In this document: piece after piece, positions 14,165 to 21,757 of the stretch
How positions within the stretch are numbered: the stretch's first letter is position 1
How the letters are laid out: each line of letters begins with the position of its first letter
Source of the DNA: UMGS1002 sp964570825
Lineage (GTDB): Bacteria; Bacillota; Clostridia; Oscillospirales; CAG-272
Assembly (NCBI GenBank): GCA_964570825.1
Contig: CAZMZJ010000022.1
Location: forward strand, 1 to 22,178
DNA length: 22,178 nt
Direction: 5' to 3'
The notes under the pieces: model-generated
Databases searched by the model: none
Seen by the model: the letters and a program-made list of their open reading frames with translations, nothing else
Told to the model about the DNA's origin: nothing
Position numbers and translations under genes: made by a program

Positions 14165-15595
14165 TCAATCCGGTTTCTTTAACCCCAGCATGGGTATCAG
14201 CTTTTCTATATCTCCCGCTCCCATGAGAACAAGTTTATCGCCAGGATAGATGTTGTTCTTGAGAAATTCAGCAATTTTTTCCATGCTGCTTATATATTCA
14301 GCTTTTTCACCTATCGCAATGGCAAGCTTCTTTGAGCTGACGCCGTAATTTTCAGTGCCGCGCGCCGAATAGACGTCCGCGATAACCACGCGGACGGCAA
14401 GATCGAAAGCTTCAGTAAACTTCCCGAAAAGCGTTGCCATTCGGCTGAACGTATGCGGCTGAAAAACGCAGACCACATCCCCCGGGCCCATGCCCGCGAT
14501 TGCCTCAAGCGTCGCGCGTATTTCAGTCGGGTGGTGTGCATAGTCGCTGTAGACATTCGCACCGTTCAGAGTTCCAATAAGCTCTATTCTTCTGCGAGCG
14601 CCAGTAAAAGCACCGAGGCCGTCCCCGATTTTTTTAGCGGGAATACCGCAGAGATAGGACGCCGACGCGGCCGCCAGCGCATTATACACATTATGCATGC
14701 CGGGTATCGCAAGGCTTACATGGCACAGATACCCGTCTTTTCTCACAATGTCGAAGCTATAGCATCCTTCGTTGTTGACAATGTTGATGGCCCTGAACAT
14801 AGCGGTATGATTGTGTATTCCGAAGGTGATGACATGGTCGCCCATCAGCGAGCGCCGCGCCACCTCCATGACGTTATCGTCGTCGGCGTTAGCCACCATA
14901 TATCCGTCAGGCGACGCAATGTGAACAAAAGAAACAAACGAGTCCTTTATATGCCCGATTCCTGAAAAATAATCGAGGTGTTCCGGCTCGATATTAAGCA
15001 CCACGGCTATGCTGGGCCTGAAATCAAGGAACGAATCCCTGTATTCGCAGGCTTCGAAAATGAAATTATTCTTGTTCGCTCCTATGCGGTAGGCGCCTCC
15101 CATATAGTTAAGCTCCGCTCCGGACAGCACTGTGGGGTCGACTCCGGCATCTATGAAAATCTGAGCGCACATTGAAGTAGTGGTGCTCTTGCCGTGCATT
15201 CCCGATATGCCAACACGGTTTACATAGCCGCTCATCAGATATCCCATATAGTCCGCCCTTGATATGAGCGGAATTCCCGCAGCGTTAGCCGCCGCGTATT
15301 CCGGATTATCGCGCGGTATTGCTACAGTATAGACGACAATATCATATCCCTCAATATTTCCTGCGTCGTGACTGTACTTGATGTCAATTCCTTCGCTCTG
15401 AAGACGGCGTGTAAGCGCGCTCTCGGTTTTGTCCGAACCGCCTGTGCGATATCCCTCAATATGAGTCAGGTGTGCGAGCGACGACATATTTATCCCGCCG
15501 ATTCCGATGAAAAATACTGCTTTTGCCTCTTTCATCCATTCCCCGATGCGTTCGGGTCCAAAATGCGTATTTTCGGTCAGCATATTCTGTATCAT
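14165..15595 (-). CDS. murC: UDP-N-acetylmuramate--L-alanine ligase
   Basis: A 476-residue Mur ligase that adds L-alanine to UDP-MurNAc using ATP, the first peptide step of peptidoglycan synthesis in the cytoplasm. The N-terminal UDP-binding part has FFIGIGGINMSSLA at about 28-41. The ATP loop is GMHGKST at 132-138; most MurC proteins have GTHGKTT, so T-to-M and T-to-S changes are present but the lysine is kept. Further signatures are EACEYRDSF at 181-189, NIEPEHLDYF at 201-210, the substrate motif DYAHHPTEI and VFQPHTFSR. AAAGGA lies very close to the ATG at 15595, and a second ATG at 15583 is possible, so the start is uncertain by four codons. It stands apart from any other mur gene in this window. 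Confidence 0.95.
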   Translation of the reverse strand: MIQNMLTENTHFGPERIGEWMKEAKAVFFIGIGGINMSSLAHLTHIEGYRTGGSDKTESALTRRLQSEGIDIKYSHDAGNIEGYDIVVYTVAIPRDNPEYAAANAAGIPLISRADYMGYLMSGYVNRVGISGMHGKSTTTSMCAQIFIDAGVDPTVLSGAELNYMGGAYRIGANKNNFIFEACEYRDSFLDFRPSIAVVLNIEPEHLDYFSGIGHIKDSFVSFVHIASPDGYMVANADDDNVMEVARRSLMGDHVITFGIHNHTAMFRAINIVNNEGCYSFDIVRKDGYLCHVSLAIPGMHNVYNALAAASASYLCGIPAKKIGDGLGAFTGARRRIELIGTLNGANVYSDYAHHPTEIRATLEAIAGMGPGDVVCVFQPHTFSRMATLFGKFTEAFDLAVRVVIADVYSARGTENYGVSSKKLAIAIGEKAEYISSMEKIAEFLKNNIYPGDKLVLMGAGDIEKLIPMLGLKKPD

Positions 15596-15879
15596 ATCCT
15601 TTCGATGGCGACAGCCGGATAAACGGGAAACCGCCCGGCGGCCGCAGATGCTGTTATTATTGTTACATTTATTTGAATGAAGAAAATTTCACACAAAAAT
15701 TCACTTTTGTTTGAATAACCGTCACAATGGTATTCTATACTATTTATCGTAGATTGGTTACTTATACAAAGTCTGGCTGCATTCGGAAAATATCCGCCAC
15801 GGATGCGGTCCCCTTATTTGGCGGAATCATCACACTGAAGTCAAAATCACAAAGCCGAATATACGGCAGGAGGCATACA

Positions 15880-16206
15880 ATGCAGATTACAGATGTTAAG
15901 GTAAGAAAACTCTTTGAAGAAGGTCCGATGAAGGCAATCGTTTCGGTTACGTTCGATGGTCAGCTTGCTGTCCATGATATAAAGGTTATCAACGCTCGTG
16001 ATAAATTCTTTATAGTAATGCCCAGCCGCAAAAATCCCGACGACACATACCGCGACATAGTACATCCGATAAACGCCCAGTTCCGTGCGATTCTCGAGTC
16101 CGCGGTAATCGAGGCGTACCAGAACGAGCTTAAAGTTGCCGCTTCAGCTTCAACCGCCGCTGCTGCGGAAAACAGCGTCATTCCCGACACGCCGTCCGCA
16201 GTCTGA
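15880..16206 (+). CDS. spoVG: Septation/sporulation regulator SpoVG
   Basis: A 108-residue protein matching SpoVG: MQITDVKVRKL at the N-terminus, then FDGQLAVHDIKVI, FIVMPSRK, and DIVHPINAQFR. SpoVG is a nucleic-acid-binding regulator that influences septation, capsule and sporulation in Firmicutes. The start at 15880 has AGGAGG at 15868-15873. Upstream in-frame codons reaching 15727 encode nothing like the family. It stands alone on the plus strand, divergent from murC. The C-terminal 25 residues are Ala/Ser-rich and variable, as usual. Confidence 0.95.
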   Translation: MQITDVKVRKLFEEGPMKAIVSVTFDGQLAVHDIKVINARDKFFIVMPSRKNPDDTYRDIVHPINAQFRAILESAVIEAYQNELKVAASASTAAAAENSVIPDTPSAV

Positions 16207-16218
16207 CATAATTGTTCA

Positions 16219-16285
16219 AGGCGGGGGAACGCGTGGTAACTGTTTTATATCGAACTCGCGAAAAACGAGTTCCGTTCCCCTGCCT
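16219..16285 (+). ncRNA. Strong structured element in the spoVG 3' region
   Basis: AGGCGGGGGAAC (16219-16230) pairs over 12 positions with GTTCCCCTGCCT (16274-16285), one being G-T. Inside, GAACTCG (16252-16258) and CGAGTTC (16266-16272) form a 7-bp hairpin with loop CGAAAAA, leaving a 21-base bulge. No T-run follows, so it is not a standard terminator. It is either a 3' UTR structure or a small RNA. I recognise no family. Confidence 0.4.
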
Positions 16286-16324
16286 CAGTAATTTTAAGAA
16301 AATTCAATTTATATTGAAAGCGCC

Positions 16325-16361
16325 GCAGCCGCTTATCGGATTTTACATCCGGAGCGGCTGC
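16325..16361. terminator. Hairpin between spoVG and the phosphoesterase gene
   Basis: GCAGCCGC (16325-16332) pairs with GCGGCTGC (16354-16361), with an inner CGGAT/ATCCG stem. It lies between convergent genes and is followed by a weak AT stretch, so termination is likely but not certain. Confidence 0.6.
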
Positions 16362-16427
16362 TAAATTTATGCAGCCATCTTTCAGCAAGGTGTTTTTACA
16401 GCGCTTTTTACTGAAGAAATTTTCAGC

Positions 16428-16943
16428 TTAAAGCTCTCCCCATCCGAAAAGTATATTGCCATCTATTATTTCAATCAAGCCGAATGAAGACGCTCCATAC
16501 CCGCCGGCAGCTCCCGGATTGAACAGCCTAAGAGGCTTTTTTAACGTCAGATCGCCAACCCTATCACCGGCGAGAATATATTTCTCATGTCTTCTGTGCG
16601 TATGTCCGTAAAGCAAAATATCAGCCCCGCATTGTGCCGCATGAGCCGAGGCAGTCTCTGTTCCGTATTTCACCGAATATGTGTGCCCATGCATAATCAT
16701 GATGCACACACCTCCGAGGTTGACAATCCTCTCTTCCGGTATATCCTGACTGTCGAATATAGACATAACGTCGCAGTTGCCCCTCACCTCGAGAACCGGC
16801 ACATCTCCCGTTTCGCAGCGACACAGGTCCAAAATGCCGTCGCCGAGAAAAATCAGCATATCCGGCGGAGGCGTCTGCCGCTCAAGAGCTTCCCTTATCC
16901 TATCGGGGCGCCCATGAGAATCCGATAAAACAAGTATTTTCAT
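16428..16943 (-). CDS. YfcE/MJ0936-type metallophosphoesterase
   Basis: A 171-residue calcineurin-like phosphodiesterase. All metal motifs are present: DSH at 8-10, GD at 34-35, GNCD at 55-58, HGHT at 85-88 and GHTH at 113-116. The family hydrolyses phosphodiesters with two metal ions; the natural substrate is not settled. The start at 16943 gives the usual N-terminus MKILVLSDSHG. An in-frame ATG at 16970 would overlap the kinase gene by 20 bases and adds residues the family lacks. It follows the lipid kinase gene by 7 bases, so the two are probably cotranscribed. Confidence 0.92.
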   Translation of the reverse strand: MKILVLSDSHGRPDRIREALERQTPPPDMLIFLGDGILDLCRCETGDVPVLEVRGNCDVMSIFDSQDIPEERIVNLGGVCIMIMHGHTYSVKYGTETASAHAAQCGADILLYGHTHRRHEKYILAGDRVGDLTLKKPLRLFNPGAAGGYGASSFGLIEIIDGNILFGWGEL

Positions 16944-16950
16944 TTCCCGG

Positions 16951-17928
16951 TCAGTAACTCTCCCCGACATATTTCTTCACCGCTGCGCAACATACATCGT
17001 CCGGCGGCTTGATTATTTCACAGCCTTGCGGAAGACAGAACCGAAGCGCGTCGGGCACCGATTCAATCGTAAGCCTGTCAAGCTCCCGCAGCTCACCGTC
17101 GATGCTGACCGTCTGTGGTTTTAGAAGCTTAATATCCATCTTTCTGCACTTTACATATTCGATGATTTTATCGATTCCCTTTTTTGCAAGATATGTTCCG
17201 TTTCTGTATGATGCGAGCAGTCCCATAAAACGAGACCTTGTAACATTTTTTGCAAAGCATACATCAATTATACCATCCGAAAGCCCGGCATACGGCCCCG
17301 AATGAAATCCGCCGCCGCAAAAGGCTCCATTCCCGATGCAGGCGAGGAGAAGATCTTTTTCCTCGTCCGCCCTGCCGTCAACAGACACCCTCATCTTCAC
17401 GCCCGGTTTCTTTATCAGCTGATAGAGCGCGCCGAGAATATATGCAAGTTTTGTCGGCACAGCAGGATTCCGCTTGATTTTCAATACTGTTTTCACGACT
17501 TCCGCATCAAAGCCGATGTTAAGCGTATTGGCGGCAAGCCGCCCGTTATATCTAAGAAGATCAACATTGACAGTCTCCCCGTCTATCTGCGCCCCTATGT
17601 CAAAAAATTTTTCGCTGTTCGAAAAATTGCGTACAAAATCATTTCCGGTTCCTATCGGGACAACGCCTACCGAAGCGTTCCGAAAACCAGCGGCGCCATT
17701 CACCGCTTCGTTTATCGTTCCATCTCCTCCGCAGGCATAGAAGCGGCACTCACCGTTTTCTTGCTTGCACCTCATCCTGATATAATCTTCGGCATCGCCG
17801 ACGCATTTTGTATAATAAATCTCATAGTCGATCCGCCGGCTGCCGCATAAGGCTCTTATATCTGTTTCAAGGCTTCCGCAGAGTTTGCCTTTGCCGGCGG
17901 CGGGATTTATCAGAAAATAGTGCTTCAT
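16951..17928 (-). CDS. Diacylglycerol/lipid kinase of the YegS/BmrU family
   Basis: A 325-residue kinase. The N-terminus YFLINPAAGKGK and the nucleotide-binding GGDGTINE at 67-74 and PIGTGNDF at 91-98 define the DAGK catalytic domain. The C-terminal beta-rich half has GGGFHSGPYAGLSDGIIDV and ends with the typical SIDGE region near the C-terminus. Enzymes of this family phosphorylate diacylglycerol or related lipids, recycling lipid at the cytoplasmic membrane. GAGGT lies 6-7 bases before the ATG at 17928. It is first in a two-gene operon with the phosphoesterase. Confidence 0.9.
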   Translation of the reverse strand: MKHYFLINPAAGKGKLCGSLETDIRALCGSRRIDYEIYYTKCVGDAEDYIRMRCKQENGECRFYACGGDGTINEAVNGAAGFRNASVGVVPIGTGNDFVRNFSNSEKFFDIGAQIDGETVNVDLLRYNGRLAANTLNIGFDAEVVKTVLKIKRNPAVPTKLAYILGALYQLIKKPGVKMRVSVDGRADEEKDLLLACIGNGAFCGGGFHSGPYAGLSDGIIDVCFAKNVTRSRFMGLLASYRNGTYLAKKGIDKIIEYVKCRKMDIKLLKPQTVSIDGELRELDRLTIESVPDALRFCLPQGCEIIKPPDDVCCAAVKKYVGESY

Positions 17929-18007
17929 TTCAACCTCATGCCGCTTTAACGGAAAAAATAATGTTTTAGTTTTTAGCGAAGATCTTGCGGTGATATAGTT
18001 ATAACAT

Positions 18008-18036
18008 ATTTTATCATATAATTATTGTTTTGTCTA
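18008..18036 (-). promoter_or_regulatory. Putative promoter of the lipid kinase operon
   Basis: On the minus strand TAGACA (18031-18036), 17-base spacer, TAAAAT (18008-18013), about 80 bases before the start codon. Good match but not proven. Confidence 0.55.
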
Positions 18037-18062
18037 TAAGGCACTGCTTTTTTTGCTCCCGG

Positions 18063-18118
18063 CAGGCACAAAGGCGCTCATTCCGCGCGCCTTTGTGCCT
18101 GTTTATTTCTGTTTTTTT
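18063..18118 (+). terminator. Strong plus-strand terminator without an upstream gene
   Basis: CAGGCACAAAGGCGC (18063-18077) pairs perfectly with GCGCCTTTGTGCCTG (18087-18101), a 15-bp stem, followed by a T-rich tract ending in seven Ts by 18118. The previous plus-strand gene ends at 16206. It could end a short unannotated RNA, or stop readthrough before the next promoter. Confidence 0.85.
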
Positions 18119-18146
18119 GTCACATATGCCCCATCTTTCATATACT
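18117..18146 (+). promoter_or_regulatory. Promoter of the 18234-19833 cluster
   Basis: TTGTCA (18117-18122), 18-base spacer, TATACT (18141-18146). It begins in the T-tract of the preceding terminator and leaves a leader of about 80 bases. Confidence 0.6.
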
Positions 18147-18160
18147 GTCTGTGACAGACA
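18146..18160. promoter_or_regulatory. Operator-like palindrome at the cluster start site
   Basis: TGTCTG (18146-18151), TGA, CAGACA (18155-18160): a 15-base dyad directly after the -10 box, where a repressor would block initiation. No regulator is assigned. Confidence 0.45.
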
Positions 18161-18233
18161 ATGTATTCGCCGGAATATCATAGTAATATTTTGCCGGCCT
18201 GTTATCAGTGCAAATTTGAAAATGGAGGAAAAT

Positions 18234-18461
18234 ATGCAGCTTGACAGAAACGCGCTCAACCGTCTTCTCGACATGAGCGATTCGCAGCTTAAATTTATAA
18301 TTTCAAAGCTGGCGAAAGAAGCCGGACTTGACCTCTCGGCTTTCAACATCAGCGAAAACGACATTTCATCAATACGCAAGGCGCTCAGCAACGCCACCGA
18401 CGCCGACATAGCCAAAGCAGCCGAGCAGCTTTCCGCCAAAAAGCCAAGGAGAGACACCTGA
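18234..18461 (+). CDS. Small helical protein of unknown function
   Basis: A 75-residue protein I do not recognise. It is predicted almost wholly helical: LNRLLDMSDSQLKFIISKLA, then a short loop, then SISSIRKAL-like helices, ending in a basic tail KKPRRDT. No membrane segment, cysteine or signal peptide. The ATG at 18234 is preferred to 18222 because GGAGG (18224-18228) is ideally spaced from it and overlaps the earlier ATG. It opens a cluster of three same-strand genes, with only one base between its stop and the next start. It may be a small regulatory or structural protein of the same process as its neighbours. Confidence 0.75.
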   Translation: MQLDRNALNRLLDMSDSQLKFIISKLAKEAGLDLSAFNISENDISSIRKALSNATDADIAKAAEQLSAKKPRRDT

Positions 18462-18462
18462 T

Positions 18463-19047
18463 ATGGAGGAAAATAGAAATACAGCCGGTCTTGCGGGGAG
18501 TGGCGGAGACATTTTCAGCGCTCTGCTAAAAAACCCCGAGCTTATATCAAAAATATCAAACCTTCTGTCAGGGCTCAACCTCTCGGGTGCTGGTGGAAGC
18601 AATGCAGCAAAGAATGACATTCCGGGTTCGTCGGTTCCCAAAGAAAACATGACTGCCGGTGCTGAATCATCGGGAAACGAGCCTCAGGAAAACGGAGCCG
18701 AAGCCTTCGCAGATACTTCTAAAAACGGCGGCACCGGTTCATCAGATATCTCCGGGCGGCTTGCGTCTCTTCTTTCAAACAAGGAGCTGATGTCGATGCT
18801 CCCTGATATAATTTCAGCTCTAAAGCCCCCGTCTTCACAAGGCGCAGCTCATACAGACGAAGCTCATGATGAAGCAGTCCCCGCGGGTGCGCTGATTCCG
18901 GGCGGTCATCACCGCAAATACGACACAAAAAAGCGAAACGCCCTGATGATTGCCCTCAAGCCATACCTTAACAGACGCCGCCGCGAAGCGATCGACTACA
19001 TACTGCGGGTTGATAAGCTCGGCGACATATTCCGTACTCTCGGATAA
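18463..19047 (+). CDS. Uncharacterised protein with repeated helical unit and basic C-terminal helix
   Basis: A 194-residue protein I do not recognise. Two similar 24-residue units lie at 16-39 (FSALLKNPELISKISNLLSG) and 98-121 (ASLLSNKELMSMLPDIISAL), separated by a low-complexity Gly/Ser/Asn/Glu-rich stretch. A His/Asp-rich segment at about 130-155 precedes a basic C-terminal helix region at 157-194 (NALMIALKPYLNRRRREAID, then DKLGDIFRTLG). From memory, similar C-terminal ALKPYL-RRREKID helices occur in hypothetical proteins of sporulating Clostridia; I could not check this. AAGGAGA lies about 11 bases upstream of the ATG, and the gene is almost fused to the previous one. Confidence 0.75.
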   Translation: MEENRNTAGLAGSGGDIFSALLKNPELISKISNLLSGLNLSGAGGSNAAKNDIPGSSVPKENMTAGAESSGNEPQENGAEAFADTSKNGGTGSSDISGRLASLLSNKELMSMLPDIISALKPPSSQGAAHTDEAHDEAVPAGALIPGGHHRKYDTKKRNALMIALKPYLNRRRREAIDYILRVDKLGDIFRTLG

Positions 19048-19182
19048 TGCAATGGTGAACTCAAAAATCCGCGCCGCAGTCGGTTTCAAGTACGGAACAA
19101 ACAAAAGCGCCTTGGCAAAAGGCAGCATTTCCGATCTGAAATCAAATTTTCAGATATCTTTTGAAAGGGGCTGGTCAGATAA

Positions 19183-19833
19183 ATGTATATAAGAGATCAG
19201 AACTCAAGGAACCAATACGCACGCCCAAAACCGCCGGACAATTACGGCGGAACCGTATTCCGCAGCAGCGGCAATACGAATCCGCCAGTCAACATCCCGC
19301 TGCCACCGGGCATGCTGAATGATGACGGACGGATCGACGCCGCAAAAGACCCGATACCCGGGCATATTCTCCGTCCCGATTTCATTCGGGAACCCGCGCC
19401 TCGCGCCGATGAAGCAGATATCCTGCAAAAAGACCGAGATGACAACAATCAGAGCGGCGCAGCCATAAAGAAATCCGTCTTGCCGCCGGAATCAGGCGTC
19501 GAGCCGCCGTGCGAATCCTGCCCTTATTCGCGCGCCGACAGCCGTCCGCAACAAAGCGCGGGAGAGGAAGAAAAAAAAGCGCCTGACACTCCGGAACACG
19601 GCGAAGGCGTTCCGCCCGCGGCCGGATGTGTTAAGGAGCAGCCTAAAAACCCGCTCAAAAGTCTTTTCGCATCTATAATGCCGCCGGGGATAGGCTGCAG
19701 GGGAGACCGGGGAGACGGCAAGGATTTTGGCTTTGAAGAACTTCTCATTATAGGTCTTATCCTGCTTCTCGCTCAGAACGACAGCGACAACGACATACTC
19801 CTTATTCTTGCTCTTCTCCTGTTTTTCCAATAA
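19183..19833 (+). CDS. Proline-rich protein with leucine-rich hydrophobic C-terminus
   Basis: A 216-residue protein of unknown function. Residues 1-165 are polar, proline- and charge-rich and probably unstructured, with PPCESCP (cysteines 110 and 113) in the middle. The last 35 residues (182-216) are two leucine-rich stretches split by QNDSDND: FEELLIIGLILLLA and ILLILALLLFF. From memory, this split-leucine tail is seen in small proteins of spore-forming Clostridia. It would suit membrane or spore-surface association rather than a normal two-helix anchor. AAAGGGG lies about 12 bases before the ATG. It closes the cluster, 135 bases after the preceding gene, and ends just before a strong terminator. 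Confidence 0.75.
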   Translation: MYIRDQNSRNQYARPKPPDNYGGTVFRSSGNTNPPVNIPLPPGMLNDDGRIDAAKDPIPGHILRPDFIREPAPRADEADILQKDRDDNNQSGAAIKKSVLPPESGVEPPCESCPYSRADSRPQQSAGEEEKKAPDTPEHGEGVPPAAGCVKEQPKNPLKSLFASIMPPGIGCRGDRGDGKDFGFEELLIIGLILLLAQNDSDNDILLILALLLFFQ

Positions 19834-19870
19834 AAAATACTGACGCACCATAAGCGTGCGTCAGTATTTT
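19834..19870. terminator. Bidirectional terminator between convergent genes
   Basis: AAAATACTGACGCAC (19834-19848), 7-base loop, GTGCGTCAGTATTTT (19856-19870): a perfect 15-bp stem with T-runs on both strands, ending the 18234 cluster and the phosphoribosyltransferase gene. Confidence 0.93.
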
Positions 19871-19884
19871 GATTTTAATAATAA

Positions 19885-20442
19885 TTATTTTATAGGTTCT
19901 CCGTCGCGGGTGAAAAGCGGCAGCTTTTCAAGATATATGAGATCCTTGCGCTCCTGCGCGTCTCCCTCGGCAAGAATCGCCATCCTGCCTACTATAATGC
20001 CGCCTGCCTCCTTGACCAGCTCCTCAATCGCCCTCAGCGACTCTCCCGTCGATATTACGTCGTCGACGATCAGTATTCTTTTCCCTTTCATAATTTCAGC
20101 GTCGGCGGTGTCGAGGAAAAGCGTCTGCTCCTTCTCCGTCGTTATCGAGCGAACTGTGACCTTCATTACTCCTGTCATATAAAGCTTTGGCGATTTTCTT
20201 GCGAGGAAATACTTCTGGTTGCCCGCGAGCCGCGCCATCTCATGAACGAGCGGGATTCCCTTGGCCTCGGCGGTTATCAGATAATCATATTCAGGAGCGC
20301 GAGCGAGCAGCTCCTTTGCGCACGCTGTCGTCAGCTCCGGGTCGCCGAAAATGACAAACGCACCGATTGACAGCGTATCGTTAAGGGGACAGATAGGCAA
20401 CGACCTTTCAAGCCCCGCAATTCTAATTTTATAGCTTTTCAT
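19885..20442 (-). CDS. Phosphoribosyltransferase (adenine/xanthine PRTase-like, COG0503)
   Basis: A 185-residue type I phosphoribosyltransferase. The PRPP-binding signature ILIVDDVISTGES is at 123-135 and the flexible-loop region with YFLARKSPK precedes it. AEAKGIPLVHEMA at about 59-71 fits the base-side loop of the Apt/Xpt group, where Apt usually has EARGF. It would convert a purine base and PRPP to the nucleotide in salvage, but the base cannot be assigned; a regulatory PurR-like role is possible without the PurR HTH domain. GGAGG lies about 12 bases before the ATG. It has its own promoter behind thiI. Confidence 0.87.
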   Translation of the reverse strand: MKSYKIRIAGLERSLPICPLNDTLSIGAFVIFGDPELTTACAKELLARAPEYDYLITAEAKGIPLVHEMARLAGNQKYFLARKSPKLYMTGVMKVTVRSITTEKEQTLFLDTADAEIMKGKRILIVDDVISTGESLRAIEELVKEAGGIIVGRMAILAEGDAQERKDLIYLEKLPLFTRDGEPIK

Positions 20443-20498
20443 AAATATGTAAAACCTCCGTCGTGACCCGGCTGTCTATCCCGGAATCGCACATTACT

Positions 20499-20526
20499 AT
20501 TATACTCAAAAAAGCAAAAAAGTCAA
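20499..20526 (-). promoter_or_regulatory. Promoter of the phosphoribosyltransferase gene
   Basis: On the minus strand TTGACT (20521-20526), 16-base spacer, TATAAT (20499-20504), starting just after the thiI stop and giving a leader of about 50 bases. Confidence 0.7.
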
Positions 20527-20533
20527 ATAATAT

Positions 20534-21712
20534 TCAAAATTCGGCCTTTATCCTGACGGTATTGAGCGTTGCCGCCGCCTCGGCAGCAAGAGCCTCGAAG
20601 TCGAGCTTTTTCTCCTCTTCAAGCACCTTGTTTAGCTCCGGCCGTGTTTTCGGGTGCCGCGGCGTGAACACCGTGCAGCAGTCCTCGTAAGGCTGAATCG
20701 AGGTGTCAAAAGTACCTATCCGGCGCGAGATGCGGACAATCTCCTCCTTGTCAAGTCCTATGCAGGGCCGGAAAACAGGCATTGTCGCGGCGGCGTCTGT
20801 CACCGCTATCGCCTGCATGGTCTGGCTCGCGACCTGACCGAGGCTCTCGCCGGTAATAAGCGCTCCGCAGCCGCGCTCGCGCGCCAGACGGTCGGCTATT
20901 GTCATCATATAGCGGCGCAAAAGCAGCGTGAAATATTCCTCGTTGCAGGCGCGTTTCAGCTCTTCTTGAATATGTGTCAGCGAAACGATGTGAACATTGA
21001 TGTCCCCGGCCCAGCGGGCGACAATCTTTGCCAACTCAAGCACCTTTTCCTTCGCGCGTTCGCTTGTGTACGGAAAGGACTCGAAATGCAGCGCCTCGAT
21101 CTTAACGCCGCGTTTAGCCATCATCCAGCCCGCGACAGGCGAGTCAATGCCGCCTGACAGAAGAAGCAGTCCGGCTCCGTTGCTCCACACCGGCATTCCT
21201 CCGGCACCCGGCACCTGACCGGCGTGGACATATGCGCCGTATTCGCGGACTTCAACCTTCACCACGATGTCCGGAGTATGGACGTCCACCTTAATTTCAG
21301 GGCAGACAGACAGAATCTCTCCTCCGATTTCCCTCGCTATTTCCATGGAGTCAAGCAAAAAATGCTTGTCAGAGCGCTTTGCCTCAACCTTGAAGCTCTT
21401 TTTGCCTTCAAGGTACTGCGGAATATAGCTTTTCGCCGTTGCCCGTATGCTGTCCATATCCTTCGGGCAGACCGCCGCGCGTCCGACGGCAATAATACCG
21501 AAAATTTTCTGTGCCGCCAGATACACGCCTTCGATGTCCGCGTTGTCGTCCTTTGGCTCGATGTAAATCGTGCTCTGTGCTCGATAAACGTCAAAATTGC
21601 CGTATGCAGCCGCGCGCCGCCGTGTCGTCTGGATAAGCATATCCTCAAAATAGCTCCGATTGGCTCCCTTAAGGACTATCTCGCCATATTTGCAGAGTAT
21701 AATTTCTTTCAT
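20534..21712 (-). CDS. thiI: tRNA 4-thiouridine synthase
   Basis: A 392-residue ThiI. The N-terminal ferredoxin-like and THUMP part (1-165) binds tRNA. The PP-loop SGGIDS at 186-191 adenylates U8 of tRNA, followed by HFESFPYTSERAKEKV and GESLGQVASQTMQA. YEDCCTVF and TPRHPKTRP near the C-terminus are family signatures. The protein ends without a rhodanese domain, as in most Firmicutes, so sulfur would come from a cysteine desulfurase directly; none is in the window. No strong ribosome binding site is visible before the ATG at 21712. The DUF2007 gene lies 45 bases upstream on the same strand. Confidence 0.95.
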   Translation of the reverse strand: MKEIILCKYGEIVLKGANRSYFEDMLIQTTRRRAAAYGNFDVYRAQSTIYIEPKDDNADIEGVYLAAQKIFGIIAVGRAAVCPKDMDSIRATAKSYIPQYLEGKKSFKVEAKRSDKHFLLDSMEIAREIGGEILSVCPEIKVDVHTPDIVVKVEVREYGAYVHAGQVPGAGGMPVWSNGAGLLLLSGGIDSPVAGWMMAKRGVKIEALHFESFPYTSERAKEKVLELAKIVARWAGDINVHIVSLTHIQEELKRACNEEYFTLLLRRYMMTIADRLARERGCGALITGESLGQVASQTMQAIAVTDAAATMPVFRPCIGLDKEEIVRISRRIGTFDTSIQPYEDCCTVFTPRHPKTRPELNKVLEEEKKLDFEALAAEAAATLNTVRIKAEF

Positions 21713-21757
21713 ACCACATTTATGGGGAAAAACTTATAAAAAGCTTTTCCCCTCTCC

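Noticed and set aside
15700..15745. Sigma-H type promoter for spoVG
   Set aside because: A GAAT box exists, but the -35 element and flanking bases do not fit well enough.
15727..15879. Upstream extension of spoVG
   Set aside because: The extra residues do not match SpoVG, and AGGAGG marks the start at 15880.
17302..17850. Plus-strand open frame of 182 codons
   Set aside because: Antisense to the lipid kinase gene, whose motifs are complete.
18030..18233. Upstream extension of the 75-residue protein
   Set aside because: It would run through a terminator and promoter; GGAGG marks the start at 18234.
19052..19192. Small open frame of 46 codons between two cluster genes
   Set aside because: No ribosome binding site before its ATG, and it overlaps the next start; conservation would be needed to revive it.
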